In this document: positions 1 to 11,099 of the stretch, in pieces
Position numbering within the stretch: the stretch's first letter is position 1
Layout: each line of letters begins with the position of its first letter
DNA from: Sepiola atlantica
Taxonomy: Eukaryota > Mollusca > Cephalopoda > Sepiida > Sepiolidae
Assembly (NCBI GenBank): GCA_963556195.1
Contig: OY744525.1
Coordinates: 75,366,844-75,430,843, forward strand
Reading direction: 5' to 3'
Length of the DNA: 64,000 nt
Notes under the pieces: generated by a model
What the model was told of the DNA's origin: nothing
Databases searched by the model: none
The model's input: the letters and a program-made list of their open reading frames with translations, nothing else
Translations under genes and position numbers: made by a program

Positions 1-164
1 CTTATTTTATTTGATATATACGTAAAATTAAGACAAAGAATTTTTATGTCTGCGGACCTATCAGGTTTTGCGAGTTTTAGCCCTTTTGGTTTTTCTGCTA
101 TTTGCCAGTTTTCCTTTGAATTGCAAGGGTCATGATGTATTTCACATTTATTTTGGACTGATTT

Positions 165-165
165 T

Positions 166-210
<45 letters not shown>
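165..210. repeat. (TA)n microsatellite
   Basis: Uninterrupted TA dinucleotides after a short TATACATA start. Confidence 0.95.
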
Positions 211-213
<3 letters not shown>

Positions 214-520
214 AAATTAAGACAACAATCACGTTTAGAATAATCGTAAATTTTAATGTACTCTGACCGTTCCGGTTTTTTACTTGTTCTAATTAGCCAT
301 AATTTATAATTAGCTGCTGCTCACTCTCAGCTATCTATATATTTCTCTTGCCTTCTCTCACTGTGTGGCGATTCAACCACTCTCCAATAGTTTTTAATGT
401 CTCTATGAGCATTTAGAGAAAGAGTGACTCTCTCTTTTTAAGTGTGGCAATCTCATTTACATATGTGCGTCTGTACACACCATAAACTTGTACGTAAAAA
501 AGATGACAAAATAATAAATG

Positions 521-586
521 TCTTTACTTCTATATTATAATAAACAATAATAATATTTCTGTATCATAATAATATAGAAGTAAAGA
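521..586. repeat. Perfect 18-bp inverted repeat, 30-bp loop
   Basis: TCTTTACTTCTATATTAT at 521-538 is exactly reverse-complementary to 569-586. It could be a small hairpin or the remnant of a MITE; no target duplication was found. Confidence 0.8.
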
Positions 587-695
587 GACTTATTACTTTT
601 AGTTATAAACGAAGTATGTCTAAAAAGACATGTCACACTTTATAAATTTTCAAATAAAATCAAAGTAGAATAAATAGTGGTTGTTACCCAACGTC

Positions 696-751
696 ATATA
701 TATATATATATATATATATATATTACACACACACATACATATATATATATT
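696..751. repeat. (TA)n/(CA)n microsatellite
   Basis: TA tract followed by a short ACACAC stretch and a second TA tract. Confidence 0.95.
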
Positions 752-2094
752 CACTGGACCGCCTTAGATCAAAGTATCGAATATTTCTCATTTCTGTGAG
801 CCACTTCTTTGCCGATTGCCTGTTTTTGAGCAGATGTGATTTTTCTTCGCCCACCCTCATCGCTCCGCACTATCAAACAGCTAACCCACATCCAATCCCC
901 CTATAAAACACAATCCTGCTCCCCAACCCTACCCCAAACCACAGTTTTTTTTCTAACGGACATGTTTTTGTTTTTTATTTCTTGCTTGCTTTTTTTTATA
1001 TTTCTCTCATACTTTCGTTCGTTTTGTTCCTTTACAAGTCTGAATTATTGTTATCAATAAACCGCGTCTACAAACCTCGAAATGCAACGATAATAACTCA
1101 ATACAGTTCAAAAGAAATGGCATTACCACCAAATCGGTGCGCGCGCATACAAATAAAAACAGTAGAAAGAGCGAAACCCGGAAGAGACACAATTGCAGAA
1201 TTTTCCCTAAAACGAGATCACCTTAGCAACAAAAGGAAACATGAACTAAAAACAACTACAAAATCTATTAACCCGGCAAGTTTCACAAACTACTAGCTGA
1301 GGTACCCATCACAGAACATAAATAGGAAAAAAAACAAAAAACATCTAGACTCCCTTTAATAAATGTGTAATAGAGAAGTATAGCATTTCTGCTCTTACAT
1401 CATGTTCCCTAGTAGCAACTAATTAAAATAATTAAATAAATAACCGATACATTGATGTTTAGCATTGCTATCTAAATAGAAATATATTATAGTTTAACAA
1501 AATATAGGTAATTTTTGAGTCACCTCTCCGGCACTGATGTCATTAACTTTTAATAAGCTCTAATATGATAACTACGGCTGCCATTATTATCTCCCCTAGT
1601 TCGAACTCTTCATAATACAAACTGAATATTGGGAAATAGAAGTACTTCCAAAATTTCCTTTCTGTTTTTCGACTACTAACCACACGATTTGGATTCTTAA
1701 GCCTTGAACATTTAATTTCTGTTTGTAATTATAATTTATATTTTTTATAATTATTATGTATAATTATACTATTGATTCTTTATTCCATGCGGAATTTTTC
1801 ACCATATCCCTTTGACTGACTCACCGAAATTTAAGCTTGAGTTCTGAAAATGAGGGATATTTATTAATTGCTAACTAATCCATGTTTACTATTAAAGCCC
1901 GCTGGAAACATGTGTAAATTCATGACTTTGGATATATTTCCTTCCGAAATTTGATTTAAATGATATTATAAATCTTTGTAAAAATATATAGTACTAAGCT
2001 CTATCTACTGCAGAGTAAATCCACAGTAAATCCACATGGCAATTTGGAACTGATCATATACGAATTCAACTAACTATATAAAATTTGTGTTAAT

Positions 2095-2260
2095 TGACCG
2101 TGTGGTTAAGGCGTCGGATTTGAGTTGCAAAAATACTCGTAATTCGGGGTTTCGAATCGCATGACTGGTAGTGAATAGTCATATCACTATGCTGATGAGT
2201 CCCAATTATTAAAAAGGACAAAACGTATACGTACATAGATAATAAACAATAACAAATATT

Positions 2261-2262
<2 letters not shown>
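2095..2262 (+). mobile_element. tRNA-headed SINE with hammerhead tail
   Basis: The 5' part is tRNA-like: an A-box-like stretch (GTGTGGTTAAGGCGTCGG, about 2100-2117) and a B-box-like GGGTTTCGAATCGC (about 2147-2160). It is followed by a hammerhead-ribozyme tail (2187-2238) and then a (TA)n tract. tRNA-derived SINEs are known from octopus and squid. The same head and tail recur at 13.7, 30.7 and 53.5 kb, which supports one family. No protein is encoded; mobility would depend on a LINE in trans (inference). Confidence 0.8.
2187..2238 (+). ncRNA. Hammerhead ribozyme, core mutated (G12 to A)
   Basis: Stem I is CTATG (2187-2191) paired with CATAG (2234-2238). The CTGATGA core is at 2192-2198, and stem II is GTCC/GGAC. 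Where GAAA is expected the sequence is AAAA (2220-2223), so the catalytic G12 is lost. Stem III (CGT/ACG with a 2-nt loop) and the cleavage triplet GTA are present. The fold is complete but cleavage should be abolished. Confidence 0.8.

Positions 2263-2323
<61 letters not shown>
2262..2323. repeat. (TA)n microsatellite
   Basis: Directly follows the SINE tail, then passes into a short (TG)n tract. Confidence 0.95.
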
Positions 2324-2326
<3 letters not shown>

Positions 2327-2461
2327 TGTGTGTCTGTGTTCTATGTGTGTTAGATGATCTGAGTGATATGAAGACCTATTTACATTACTGGCACATATAG
2401 GAATGAGTTATCAAAGTAGTTACATGAAGATAAATGAGTGTCTACCAAAATATTTATAAGC

Positions 2462-2465
<4 letters not shown>

Positions 2466-2522
<57 letters not shown>
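2466..2522. repeat. (TA)n microsatellite
   Basis: Uninterrupted TA repeat. Confidence 0.95.
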
Positions 2523-2525
<3 letters not shown>

Positions 2526-3332
2526 GTTTCTTTTTTTCTGCATATTTTCACACTTTCAAGATTGCCCGAATTCTATTTCTCATTTTCTCTTCTCAATCTT
2601 CAAGTAAAAGAAAAAAGAGAAAACTTATGTCAATGTGTGATATTTTTTCGTCTCACACGTTTTCTTGCGAATTCATCGAATTCACTTCAAACTAATACGT
2701 CATCCAGTGTTAAAAAGATGGTGACAACCTGAAATCCTTTCTATCTTATTCAGGGCGTGATTGGGGGTTCCGCCATCAATGCAGATATAGGATGATCGGG
2801 ATACTTTTTTTCTTTCTTTCTGTTTTGGCGATCGACTAATATGTGCATTTATTAAACTGCATCATTTAACATGGAGGAGGGGCAATATATATGTAAGTGT
2901 AGGATAGAATTATTTGTTCTTAAAGCGAGAAGTAATGGTAAGGCTCTTCACAGCAAACGAACCGACTTATCTTGTTTAATGGCGACAAGATCTCTCAGAT
3001 CTGGAAGCAATTTTTAGTCAGCAGCGTTTTGATCGTCAGATGTCTAGTGCGTCCATCTTTGGGGTTTTTGATATAATGCTTAGAAAACTAATTGTCCGCC
3101 TTTAATACAGAGCTGAGTACCAGGAATAGAAACATGCACTCGGCAAAATAGTGCACTTTGTGTTGTCCATTGATGTGTGGCTGATGCCCTGTAGATAAAG
3201 ATCTATGAGAATAGAACGTTTTACATTTGACTCTACTAATATCTATTGACATTGTTAAGAGAAACAAACAAAAAAAAACAGAAATTAAGGAATCAATTAT
3301 TCGGGAAAGAAAATACTTGATTCTTCTTTTGC

Positions 3333-3335
<3 letters not shown>

Positions 3336-3406
<71 letters not shown>
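3336..3406. repeat. (TA)n(TG)n compound microsatellite
   Basis: TA repeats pass directly into TG repeats. Confidence 0.95.
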
Positions 3407-3429
3407 AGGATGTGTTGCAAATTGGTTTA

Positions 3430-4900
3430 CCATTCTCACGGAATTAGAACTAGTAAATGGTTAGGATAAATAGGAAGAGGTAATGGTTAATTATGAATTA
3501 TGACACAAATATTATTTACTATGGACCTTATGTATGAATTGTCTTTGTTGGGAGGGTGATATAAAATTGTGTACAATTAATCTATATATAAAGTGAAGAC
3601 GTTTTTTTCCCCTGTACCTTTGGCGAGAGTAAGAAAATAACCACATGCATCATATGCTACTAAACTCACCACTCTATTCAGTTTATTCACTCGAGCATGT
3701 TTGAAGAAATTTGTGATTATTTTCTCCATCTAACAATAAATACTAATTTTAGACCACCATCACAGACTGTCCCAAAAACATGCTCCATAGACATGGTAGC
3801 AAAAACTTTTCCCTCTAATATTTTCATGCTAACACTCTCCCTTTTATCATCGTGAAGTAATAAACAACGGATACTTTAGAAAAACGTAACTGTTATTGTT
3901 TTCTATTCATTTTCCATTAATTTAATAAATGATAAATACATTCCTCACAACTTTAATAGACGCTCCCTCTCATTGCATTGATTTTCGAGAATATCGGATT
4001 ACTTTATTTTTAATTATTACATATAGATTTCATCTCATTCCGGAATTTATGGAATATATTTAACGCACTTAATCACTTATACTGTACATTGATTCAAAAT
4101 GGTGGCTACAATCTATTAATCGAATCGATTTTAGACATTTCTTTTAGCAATCTTAGACTGCTTCAGGTATAATTTCATTTTTTAACTTAAACACTTAGAC
4201 AATTTAATACATAACACCTTTTAGGCTTAAAAACTTTTTCAAAATACTTACAGCGTAAAACAAACTGCAGTGTTTATTTTGACAAAATTCAATTGTTGAT
4301 ACCAATTCCATGGAAGCACATAATATCTGTTTCTCTACGAACCTTCCACTAATAATTAACAGACAACACAAATTCATTGTTTCACTTTTGACCATCCATA
4401 CATATCTAACATTAATCCAACATTCATGTGTTCATTTTCACGTTCAATATTCTTTAAAAAAAACTTTTTTATGGAGGGGGGGGGTATTTTACATAAGGGG
4501 TTTACTGTTCTTCTTTAGATTTACTAATTATAACCGTTCATTCTCTCTCTCTCTCTCTTTCTCCCCTCTCTATTCATTTGCAACAATTTATAAAAAAACG
4601 TGTTTACATTTTTGCAGATTTCAATAATCTCAGCATGCAACAGTACCTTTGACGCAATACACATTAAACAGATACTACAATTTTACTGCTCACATTCGAT
4701 TTAAATTAGCATTCGTACACAGACGAGCATAACATTTAAAATCATTATTTTCATCTACTTTTTCGTATTCATCGAACATTATTCGATATTATTTCAAACC
4801 GAACATTATTTAAATTTATTTCATAACTTCTTTTACATACTTTCTTCAATGCTAAAACTGCTACTGATATTTTCAAAAAAATATTAATTTCTACTTTTCT
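3430..4900. other. Gene-free DNA
   Basis: AT-rich with no recognisable protein. It contains a short CT-rich run near 4543-4570. Confidence 0.5.
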
Positions 4901-4911
4901 TGATATGCTTC

Positions 4912-5310
4912 AACTTAAAGTGTAGTATCCGTTACTTTGTCTTTTCTCTTGTCGATCAGTGAAGAAGAAATCCTTCCAGACTGCGACAATTCTTTTTCCT
5001 CAAGAGATGGATTTTCAAACATCACCATTGTATAACTTTCCTCTCGTGGTGAGGCAACGAAATAGCAACAACATAGTCAATGGTAAAAGTGCAGATTAGC
5101 TAACAGTCGATAAATCGAAAACACAATAACCACAACAAATTCCTTAAATCAATCGCCATATATTTAAATCAAGGCCAGAGTTAGACGAAAGGTTGATTGT
5201 CAATGTTAGTAAATTTAATCTCCCACCAAAATGGGCACTCCGGATTGAGATCAAAATTGCCTCAATCTAGAAGTATTTTTCCTTCACTGACCTTGGAAAC
5301 CTTCACGCAT
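4912..5310. mobile_element. U2-related SINE fragments, two orientations
   Basis: At 4918-4932 the plus strand reads AAGTGTAGTATCCGTT, close to U2 snRNA nucleotides about 28-43 (AAGTGTAGTATCTGTT). It is followed by a diverged body. From about 5165 to 5305 a second fragment lies in the opposite orientation: AGGCCAGAGTTAGAC, then GGGCACTCCGGATTGAGATC, then CTAGAAGTATTTTTCCTTCA. These blocks occur in the same order at 25140-25290, where they are joined to a U2-like end. Boundaries are approximate. Confidence 0.55.
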
Positions 5311-6285
5311 ATTCTTGGATCATATTTACTTTGGGTGAGGGGGGGGAAGAGTGGTTTTTAGTTTTTCGAATAAACTGCTACTTACAATCGCAGTCACCCA
5401 AAACATAAAGAAATCTATTTTGTTTGATTGGATTTTTAGACACGAGGCCCTTAAGAGATTTAATAAATATATGTTTTTTTAAATAGTGATTCAATTTTAT
5501 CCCCTGATTTTAAGCTAATTCCAATCTTATGAGTTTGATACTTAGATTTTTTAGTTCATGAAAGATGTTATATTAAGTTACTTTTTTGCTCATTGTTTAG
5601 TATTTTTCTTTTTAAAAAAAGTAAGACATCACACTAAATATATTAGAATTTGGTTTGGTAATTTGTATAAGTTTGCCTTTAATTTTTATGCATATACGTA
5701 AATTAGCTGTAATTTGGACACCTTAAAACTTGTTTTTTTTCATGATAATTAGTGCCATGCAATTTTTTCATGATAATTAGTGCCATATAGTTTCGTACAT
5801 CTATACTTTGAAATGACTCTCTCCAATTAAACCTTAAATTACATATTGTATATAATGATTATTATTTATAAATTGATGAATGCATCTTTTATTTAAAAAC
5901 TTTTTATTAACCTTCAACCAAGTTAACTATTAACTCTTATAGCAGTTTTTACTGGGCAATACAGTGCATATTTTTTCCAGGCTTTTCTTCATAATGCAAG
6001 ATGGCTGCTCTTTCTGGGTCGCGATTTCTAAATCTCTCTCTTAATGAAGATGGATTCAATGTGAGTTGTTTGTTTTTTGTTAATTGCATCGCTATGTATT
6101 TTTCTGATTGAGATTTTTTTGGTTTTCTGGTGAGTACATGATAGAAAGGGTCGGAAGGGACATACAAATATGGTTGGTTTTTTTTCACAAGAGAAGGTTA
6201 AGGAAACCATGAGAGAGAGTGATAAGGATGGACTTGGTAGAAAGAAGGATAAATAAAAACCTGCCAGAGATAGGTATGGAATTCA
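5310..6285. other. Gene-free DNA with a short tandem duplication
   Basis: The 26-bp segment ending ATGATAATTAGTGCCAT is duplicated in tandem at about 5738-5785. No protein-like frame was recognised. Confidence 0.5.
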
Positions 6286-6287
6286 AT

Positions 6288-6375
6288 TTCTAAAAACCGT
6301 CCAGCATGTAAAATGTATGTTAAACCAATGATGATGATGATGATGATGATGATCATGATCATCATCATCATCAGG
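6288..6375 (+). mobile_element. LINE 3' end with (ATG)n tail
   Basis: CCAGCATGTAAAATGTATGT followed by (ATG)n matches the 3' end of the LINE copies that lie in reverse orientation at 7612-7965 and 19370-19985. Simple 3' tails of this kind are usual for RTE/jockey-like LINEs. The ATG tract itself ends in a palindromic ATGATCATGATCATC. Confidence 0.6.
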
Positions 6376-7059
6376 GAGATAGTTTGAAAAGAAGATGCCC
6401 AAAGAGGCAAAACAGACAAATAATAACGTTTTGATTGATTGACTGATTGATTGTTACAGACAAAATATAAATACATAACAAATAATAACACATAATAATA
6501 AATAATAATAAATAATAGCACCTGGTGTAATAAAAATACACCAGTCCATAAACAGACAGGTGTTGCATATGATTCTAGCAATGACATTAGTCAATAGTGT
6601 CAGATAAAACATTTTTCAAATGTGGCATCTTAAAAAAATATTGATTTCCATATCAAATTGATACATTACAATGATGTGTTTTCTCTGGGGAATATTCGTC
6701 TGGAAATGGCTCAGCTGAGTTGTAAAAGACATTCTATCGTTTCTAGCTTTCTTTCTTCGACTTTATCGCTTTGAATTTTATTTTGCTTTGAATTTTATTT
6801 ATTATTATTTGTTTAAAATGCATGTCATTGTTTTTTCTTCTTCTTGTTCCTCCTCCTCCTCCTCCCTTATAGTTTCTTCCATTTTTTTGGTTTGAGATTA
6901 TTTTATCTTATTTGTCTTACCATTAACTTGACACAAATGGTTTTGGGAAGAGGGGGGGGGGGTAGACTAATGAAGAACAAACTAAGTAGAAAGAATTGGA
7001 AAGAGAATTTGAGTATAAACACTTTTTTAGACATGGATGATATACCTGTGAAAAAGCAT

Positions 7060-7462
7060 GGAAGCATGGGTATTTCAAGGTAGGGGGTTTCAAGAAGTTG
7101 ATATTAAAGAAAGCTTCTGCTGTAAAGTAATAACACCCCTCACTACCATAACGAACTGAGTCCAAAAAAAGATTATAGATAGTGTATATTTGTATTTGTG
7201 ATGTGGAGAGAAAAATCAAATAATATATAGTTCATTTATTCCTATTAAATGTCCGAGTACAACAGACTAGATCTCATCAATCTGTTGTATAGTGTTCAAG
7301 GTTGAGAAACGACTGTATGTTATTTTATTTCTCACTCCACATAACAAATCACAAATACAAATCGACACTATAGTTCGTTTTTCGAACTTCTTTCATTATG
7401 GCAGAAGCTTTCTTTGATAACAACTTCTTGAAATACTCTGCTTTGAAACACCCATGCTTCAT
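7060..7462. mobile_element. Inverted-repeat element, arms about 140 bp
   Basis: The left arm (about 7060-7215) and right arm (about 7322-7462) are reverse complements with scattered mismatches, for example GAAGCATGGG...TTTCAAG against CTTGAAA...CCCATGCTTC. The unpaired middle is about 100 bp. It could be a MITE or a fold-back product of a transposase gene end. No clear target duplication was found. Confidence 0.7.
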
Positions 7463-7611
7463 TTCTTACTTTCTATGGTAGATCAAATAATGTTCAGTGC
7501 TTTGCATAATAATTCCCATCCCTGTATTTTATTGGTGTTTTCTTTAATGAACCAATGAAAAATCGTGTATTATTTTGATCAGATTTATTTAAAAATTAAA
7601 TCTTAAAGGTT

Positions 7612-7965
7612 TTGAAGGCAGGCATCATCATCATATTCAGTTTAACATCTATTTTACATGCTGGCATGTGTTGTATCAATCTACATATCGTTTCACTTCA
7701 TGCAACACATATCCTCAACCCTCACTGGCCAGGTTTCAATTTCATACATCATCACACTGCATACATATGCCCGATAAACTCTTCCCTTGGTCGATAGTGA
7801 ATAGAAAAGTTCCCTGAACTTACTTCCCTTGGTTAGTAAAGGCAGAAGTTCCCTAAACTTAGTCCATCCACTCCTAACTCTTGCAATCACATTAGCACCA
7901 GCTCCACCCTGTGCTCCAATGGTAATAAAACTTTTGGACAACATCAATATACAAATAAAATTCAA
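7612..7965 (-). pseudogene. LINE ORF2 C-terminal fragment
   Basis: The minus-strand translation includes FRELLPLLTKGSKFREL and GRVYRAYVCSVMMYEIETW. This resembles the segment after the reverse transcriptase in jockey-like LINEs (consensus of the type KFRELLPILTTR...KVYEACVRSAMLHGSETW). An internal duplication repeats KFREL. Downstream on the minus strand are the LINE 3' UTR and an ATGATGATG tail near 7620-7632. It is truncated upstream and non-functional. Confidence 0.7.
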
Positions 7966-7969
7966 GTGT

Positions 7970-9418
7970 TGAATGCATATGCACTCTCCCCATTTTCTGT
8001 TAAACTCTTAAATAAAATCCAGTGCAACCAATTGCTTTTACAGTTTACATAATTATTAAATAAATACCACCTGATGATGAGGATTTCTTTTGAGTAAAGA
8101 AAATAATTGAAAACGAGTTATGAGTCTTGATTATGTACACTGTGAAGGCCTCATTTGTTCATTAGAGAAGATTACTTCAACAAACAGAATCACAAGAACA
8201 AAGGACCTCATTTGATCGATCAGAGAGATAAAGTTGTGGAGAAGTATTATGATAGTATGGACTGTCCTGCCTCCCAGAGCCAACACCCCGGAAAATGTAA
8301 GGAAATGATTTACCAAAATGGAAAAGCGATCGGAAGTAAGATGTGTAGTTAACTGGAAGTGGCTGAGAGGATGAGTCATTTCCGTTTATCAGTCACTCTG
8401 AGACACAAGACAGGACATAGGATTTTCGGTCGTAAGTTAATATATTTAGTAGACAGAGTTGTTCGAGGCAGTTTTAAGGCAGTTTGTGGTTCAGGAGGTA
8501 TCTGAGTGAGTTCAACTTTAGGCAGATGAGGATAGACCCAAGTGAGGCGAGGGAGATTGGATATTGGTGCAGACCCGAGATGAGCTGACTTCAGCCAGAT
8601 GACAATGATGCTTAGGTCTTAGCTTATATACTGGAACTTAACTAAGATATGGACACTACAGTATCATACACACACACATACACATAGAGCACAACTGACT
8701 TATACATAACGCATCTGAGTTAGTGTTTTTTTCTTGTGAGTCTGCGTTGCTTTGTTTTTGTATACTTGTAAACCAGTGCACACACCCTCGGCGATCGCCA
8801 ATACGAAAGACAACGATATGGCCAGAACGAGAACAAGAAGAACACTAAGTAGAAGAAAACCATGACACGCACATTGGGGCATATGGTCTTAAAGTATAAA
8901 GCAGAATTAAGTTATAAAAATATCCCAAGTTTTGAAAATCTCAAAAAGCATTATTAAACACATCTGAAAATGGAAAGAGTCTTGTGCAATCACAAACATA
9001 CCAAGACACAGGGCCAGCACATTTTAGCCCCAAAACTCTTGACTGGAGAGGAAGCTGGATTTTCAGGGACCACTGTTGTGGCCTCTGATTTTTTCAAGCA
9101 GTCTTATAGCTATACACCAGTTTTAAAATATTTTTTTTAAAGAAGGTTACATTTTCAGTCATCAACAAATAAAATATGTCATCTATCTGCCTGGCCCGTA
9201 GGTGCATATTATACAAGAAAACCCAATGAGTTTAAGACCTCAAATTTGACTAGTTTCAGCAATGCTTTTTTTTCATAAGTTATATTGTCAATCATCATTA
9301 TAATAATGATCGACAGAGCCAGTGCTTACTATCCAGAACTTCTCAACCGCTTTTTTATTTCTTTCATTTTTTAGAAACTACAATTTAAGGGAGCGTTTTG
9401 TCAGGTGTCACAGAATAT
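7970..9418. other. Gene-free DNA
   Basis: No protein similarity was recognised. Several open frames of 60-82 codons overlap on both strands without a family signature. Confidence 0.5.
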
Positions 9419-9940
9419 TTGGTACTTGTCCAGATTAGGGTCCAAACTAAAATCGACTTGGCGTAGCTAGTTTCCGGATGTTTACATAGACGGCCGGAAA
9501 ATGCTGAAGTGCTTATCCAATCAGAATGTGAGAAAATAAATAGACGACAAGTTAACATTTTAATTGATTGCATCGCAAAATTCACTAATTGGAATTAAAA
9601 AGTGATCAAAGCGATAATGAATTTTAACAAACCCTACCCCTAACCATAACACTTTTTAACACTTGTTCAGTGAAAAAACAAACTTTTTCATGCAGAAAAA
9701 AAAAACATTTAATAACCCTAACCTCTAACCGTAACACCGTTTTAACACTTGTTCAATGATATTTTTCTTAAAAAAAAATTTTATGTGTAAAAAAAAAAAC
9801 TCAACATTTTTCCCAGTTGTATATCCAGCCTGGTTTTAAATTTTTTGGACGCAGGCTTTTTCCGACCGTCTACATAGATATCTGAAAACTACCGATGGCA
9901 ACTCGATTTTAGCTTGGGTCCTAATCTAGACAAGTACCAA
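9419..9940. mobile_element. MITE with about 84-bp terminal inverted repeats
   Basis: The left terminal repeat begins TTGGTACTTGTCCAGATTAG (9419) and runs to about 9502. The right terminal repeat (about 9857-9940) is its reverse complement with about 80% identity, ending CTAGACAAGTACCAA. The roughly 520-bp interior has no coding capacity. It contains two direct blocks of a TAACCCTA-like sequence followed by CACTTGTTCA (9634-9667 and 9712-9757). The superfamily is unknown because no target duplication is obvious. Confidence 0.8.
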
Positions 9941-10119
9941 AATAAAATAAAAAGAAAATTCTGTGGTGGTGGATTGGTGATTAATTCTAATATGAAATGT
10001 AAAAATTGGTAATTTATAAAAAGAGGTCCCCTTTCCTTTCGGTGTGGCTAGATATGGCGAGTGTTTCAAGCTGAGATATGTACTTGAGATATTAATGTAT
10101 ATATATCTATCTCTCTCTA

Positions 10120-10168
<49 letters not shown>

Positions 10169-11030
10169 CAGGCTAAAACGCACTTGATAGAGATTATTAT
10201 TGTCATCTATGAAAAAATAATCTTCAAATTATATCCAACATATATTTAAGAAGAATATTATTTTATTAACCCATTAACACCCATGGTTATTTGTTTTTAG
10301 AACCAAAAGAATAATCAACCATATTTTAGTAACATCTGTATTTTTCCATGACATCTACAGTTAGTCATAAAGATTGGAGTGTGTTTCAAATATTACACCT
10401 ACTGTCTGATGTATATTGGAAAAACTGATGTCTCAGTTTTCAGTATACTGTGAAAATCTAGAGTGGAAGGATACAATCAGTTTCATCTATTATTCAATCT
10501 AAAATCTTTTCTTGTAAGTAGTCCTTATAACCAACCCACATTTATTTATTAGTATAAATGAATGCATATTCTATAAAGTCAAGTAAATCTTTGAAAGTAA
10601 TTTTAGTATCAAACAATATTGTATTTACAAAAGAATTTTGGTAATAAATTAAAGAAAAACAAATTTGGTCACTAATAGGTTAAGACCTATTTCACACACA
10701 CATGCACTTAATATATTAGTGAAAAAAAAGAAGCGATTTATTATTGCACAGATCAGAAGTATTTTGATAATGATTATTATTTTCATTTCTATTATATTCT
10801 TATGAGAAGAAAATAATCTGAATTATCGAAATACAAGATGATCGTTTTTTTTACAGAGGGAATGTGTGATGGTGGTGGTGTGTGTGTGTGTGTATACAGG
10901 AAAGTGATAACATTTTATTTCTTTAAGAAAAAGATGATTGATGATAAAAACTCTCTTTTACGAGATTAAATCTGTTAGGTTTGGAGTTACCTTAGTGTTT
11001 TTCTTTGTCTTATTTCACAAAACCTGGCGT

Positions 11031-11033
<3 letters not shown>
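9941..11033. other. Gene-free DNA with (TA)n at 10122-10165
   Basis: AT-rich sequence with no recognised product. A TA microsatellite is preceded by a short (TATC)n tract. Confidence 0.5.

Positions 11034-11064
<31 letters not shown>
11034..11064. repeat. (TA)n microsatellite
   Basis: It lies just beyond the 3' end of the minus-strand retroelement. Confidence 0.9.
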
Positions 11065-11069
<5 letters not shown>

Positions 11070-11099
11070 GTAATTTGTACACACTGCCTTTAGTGAACA

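Larger units (their letters stand above)
1..2090. other. Gene-free AT-rich DNA
   Basis: No reading frame with recognisable protein similarity was seen on either strand. The stretch holds two (TA)n microsatellites and one perfect short inverted repeat (listed separately). The 836-1296 open frames are low-complexity and do not resemble a known protein. Confidence 0.6.

Noticed and set aside
6327..6375. ATG/ATC palindromic run as a regulatory element
   Set aside because: It is a simple (ATG)n LINE tail with a local inversion of the repeat.
9630..9740. Interstitial telomere repeat
   Set aside because: Only one or two imperfect TAACCCTA units in each block, inside a MITE.
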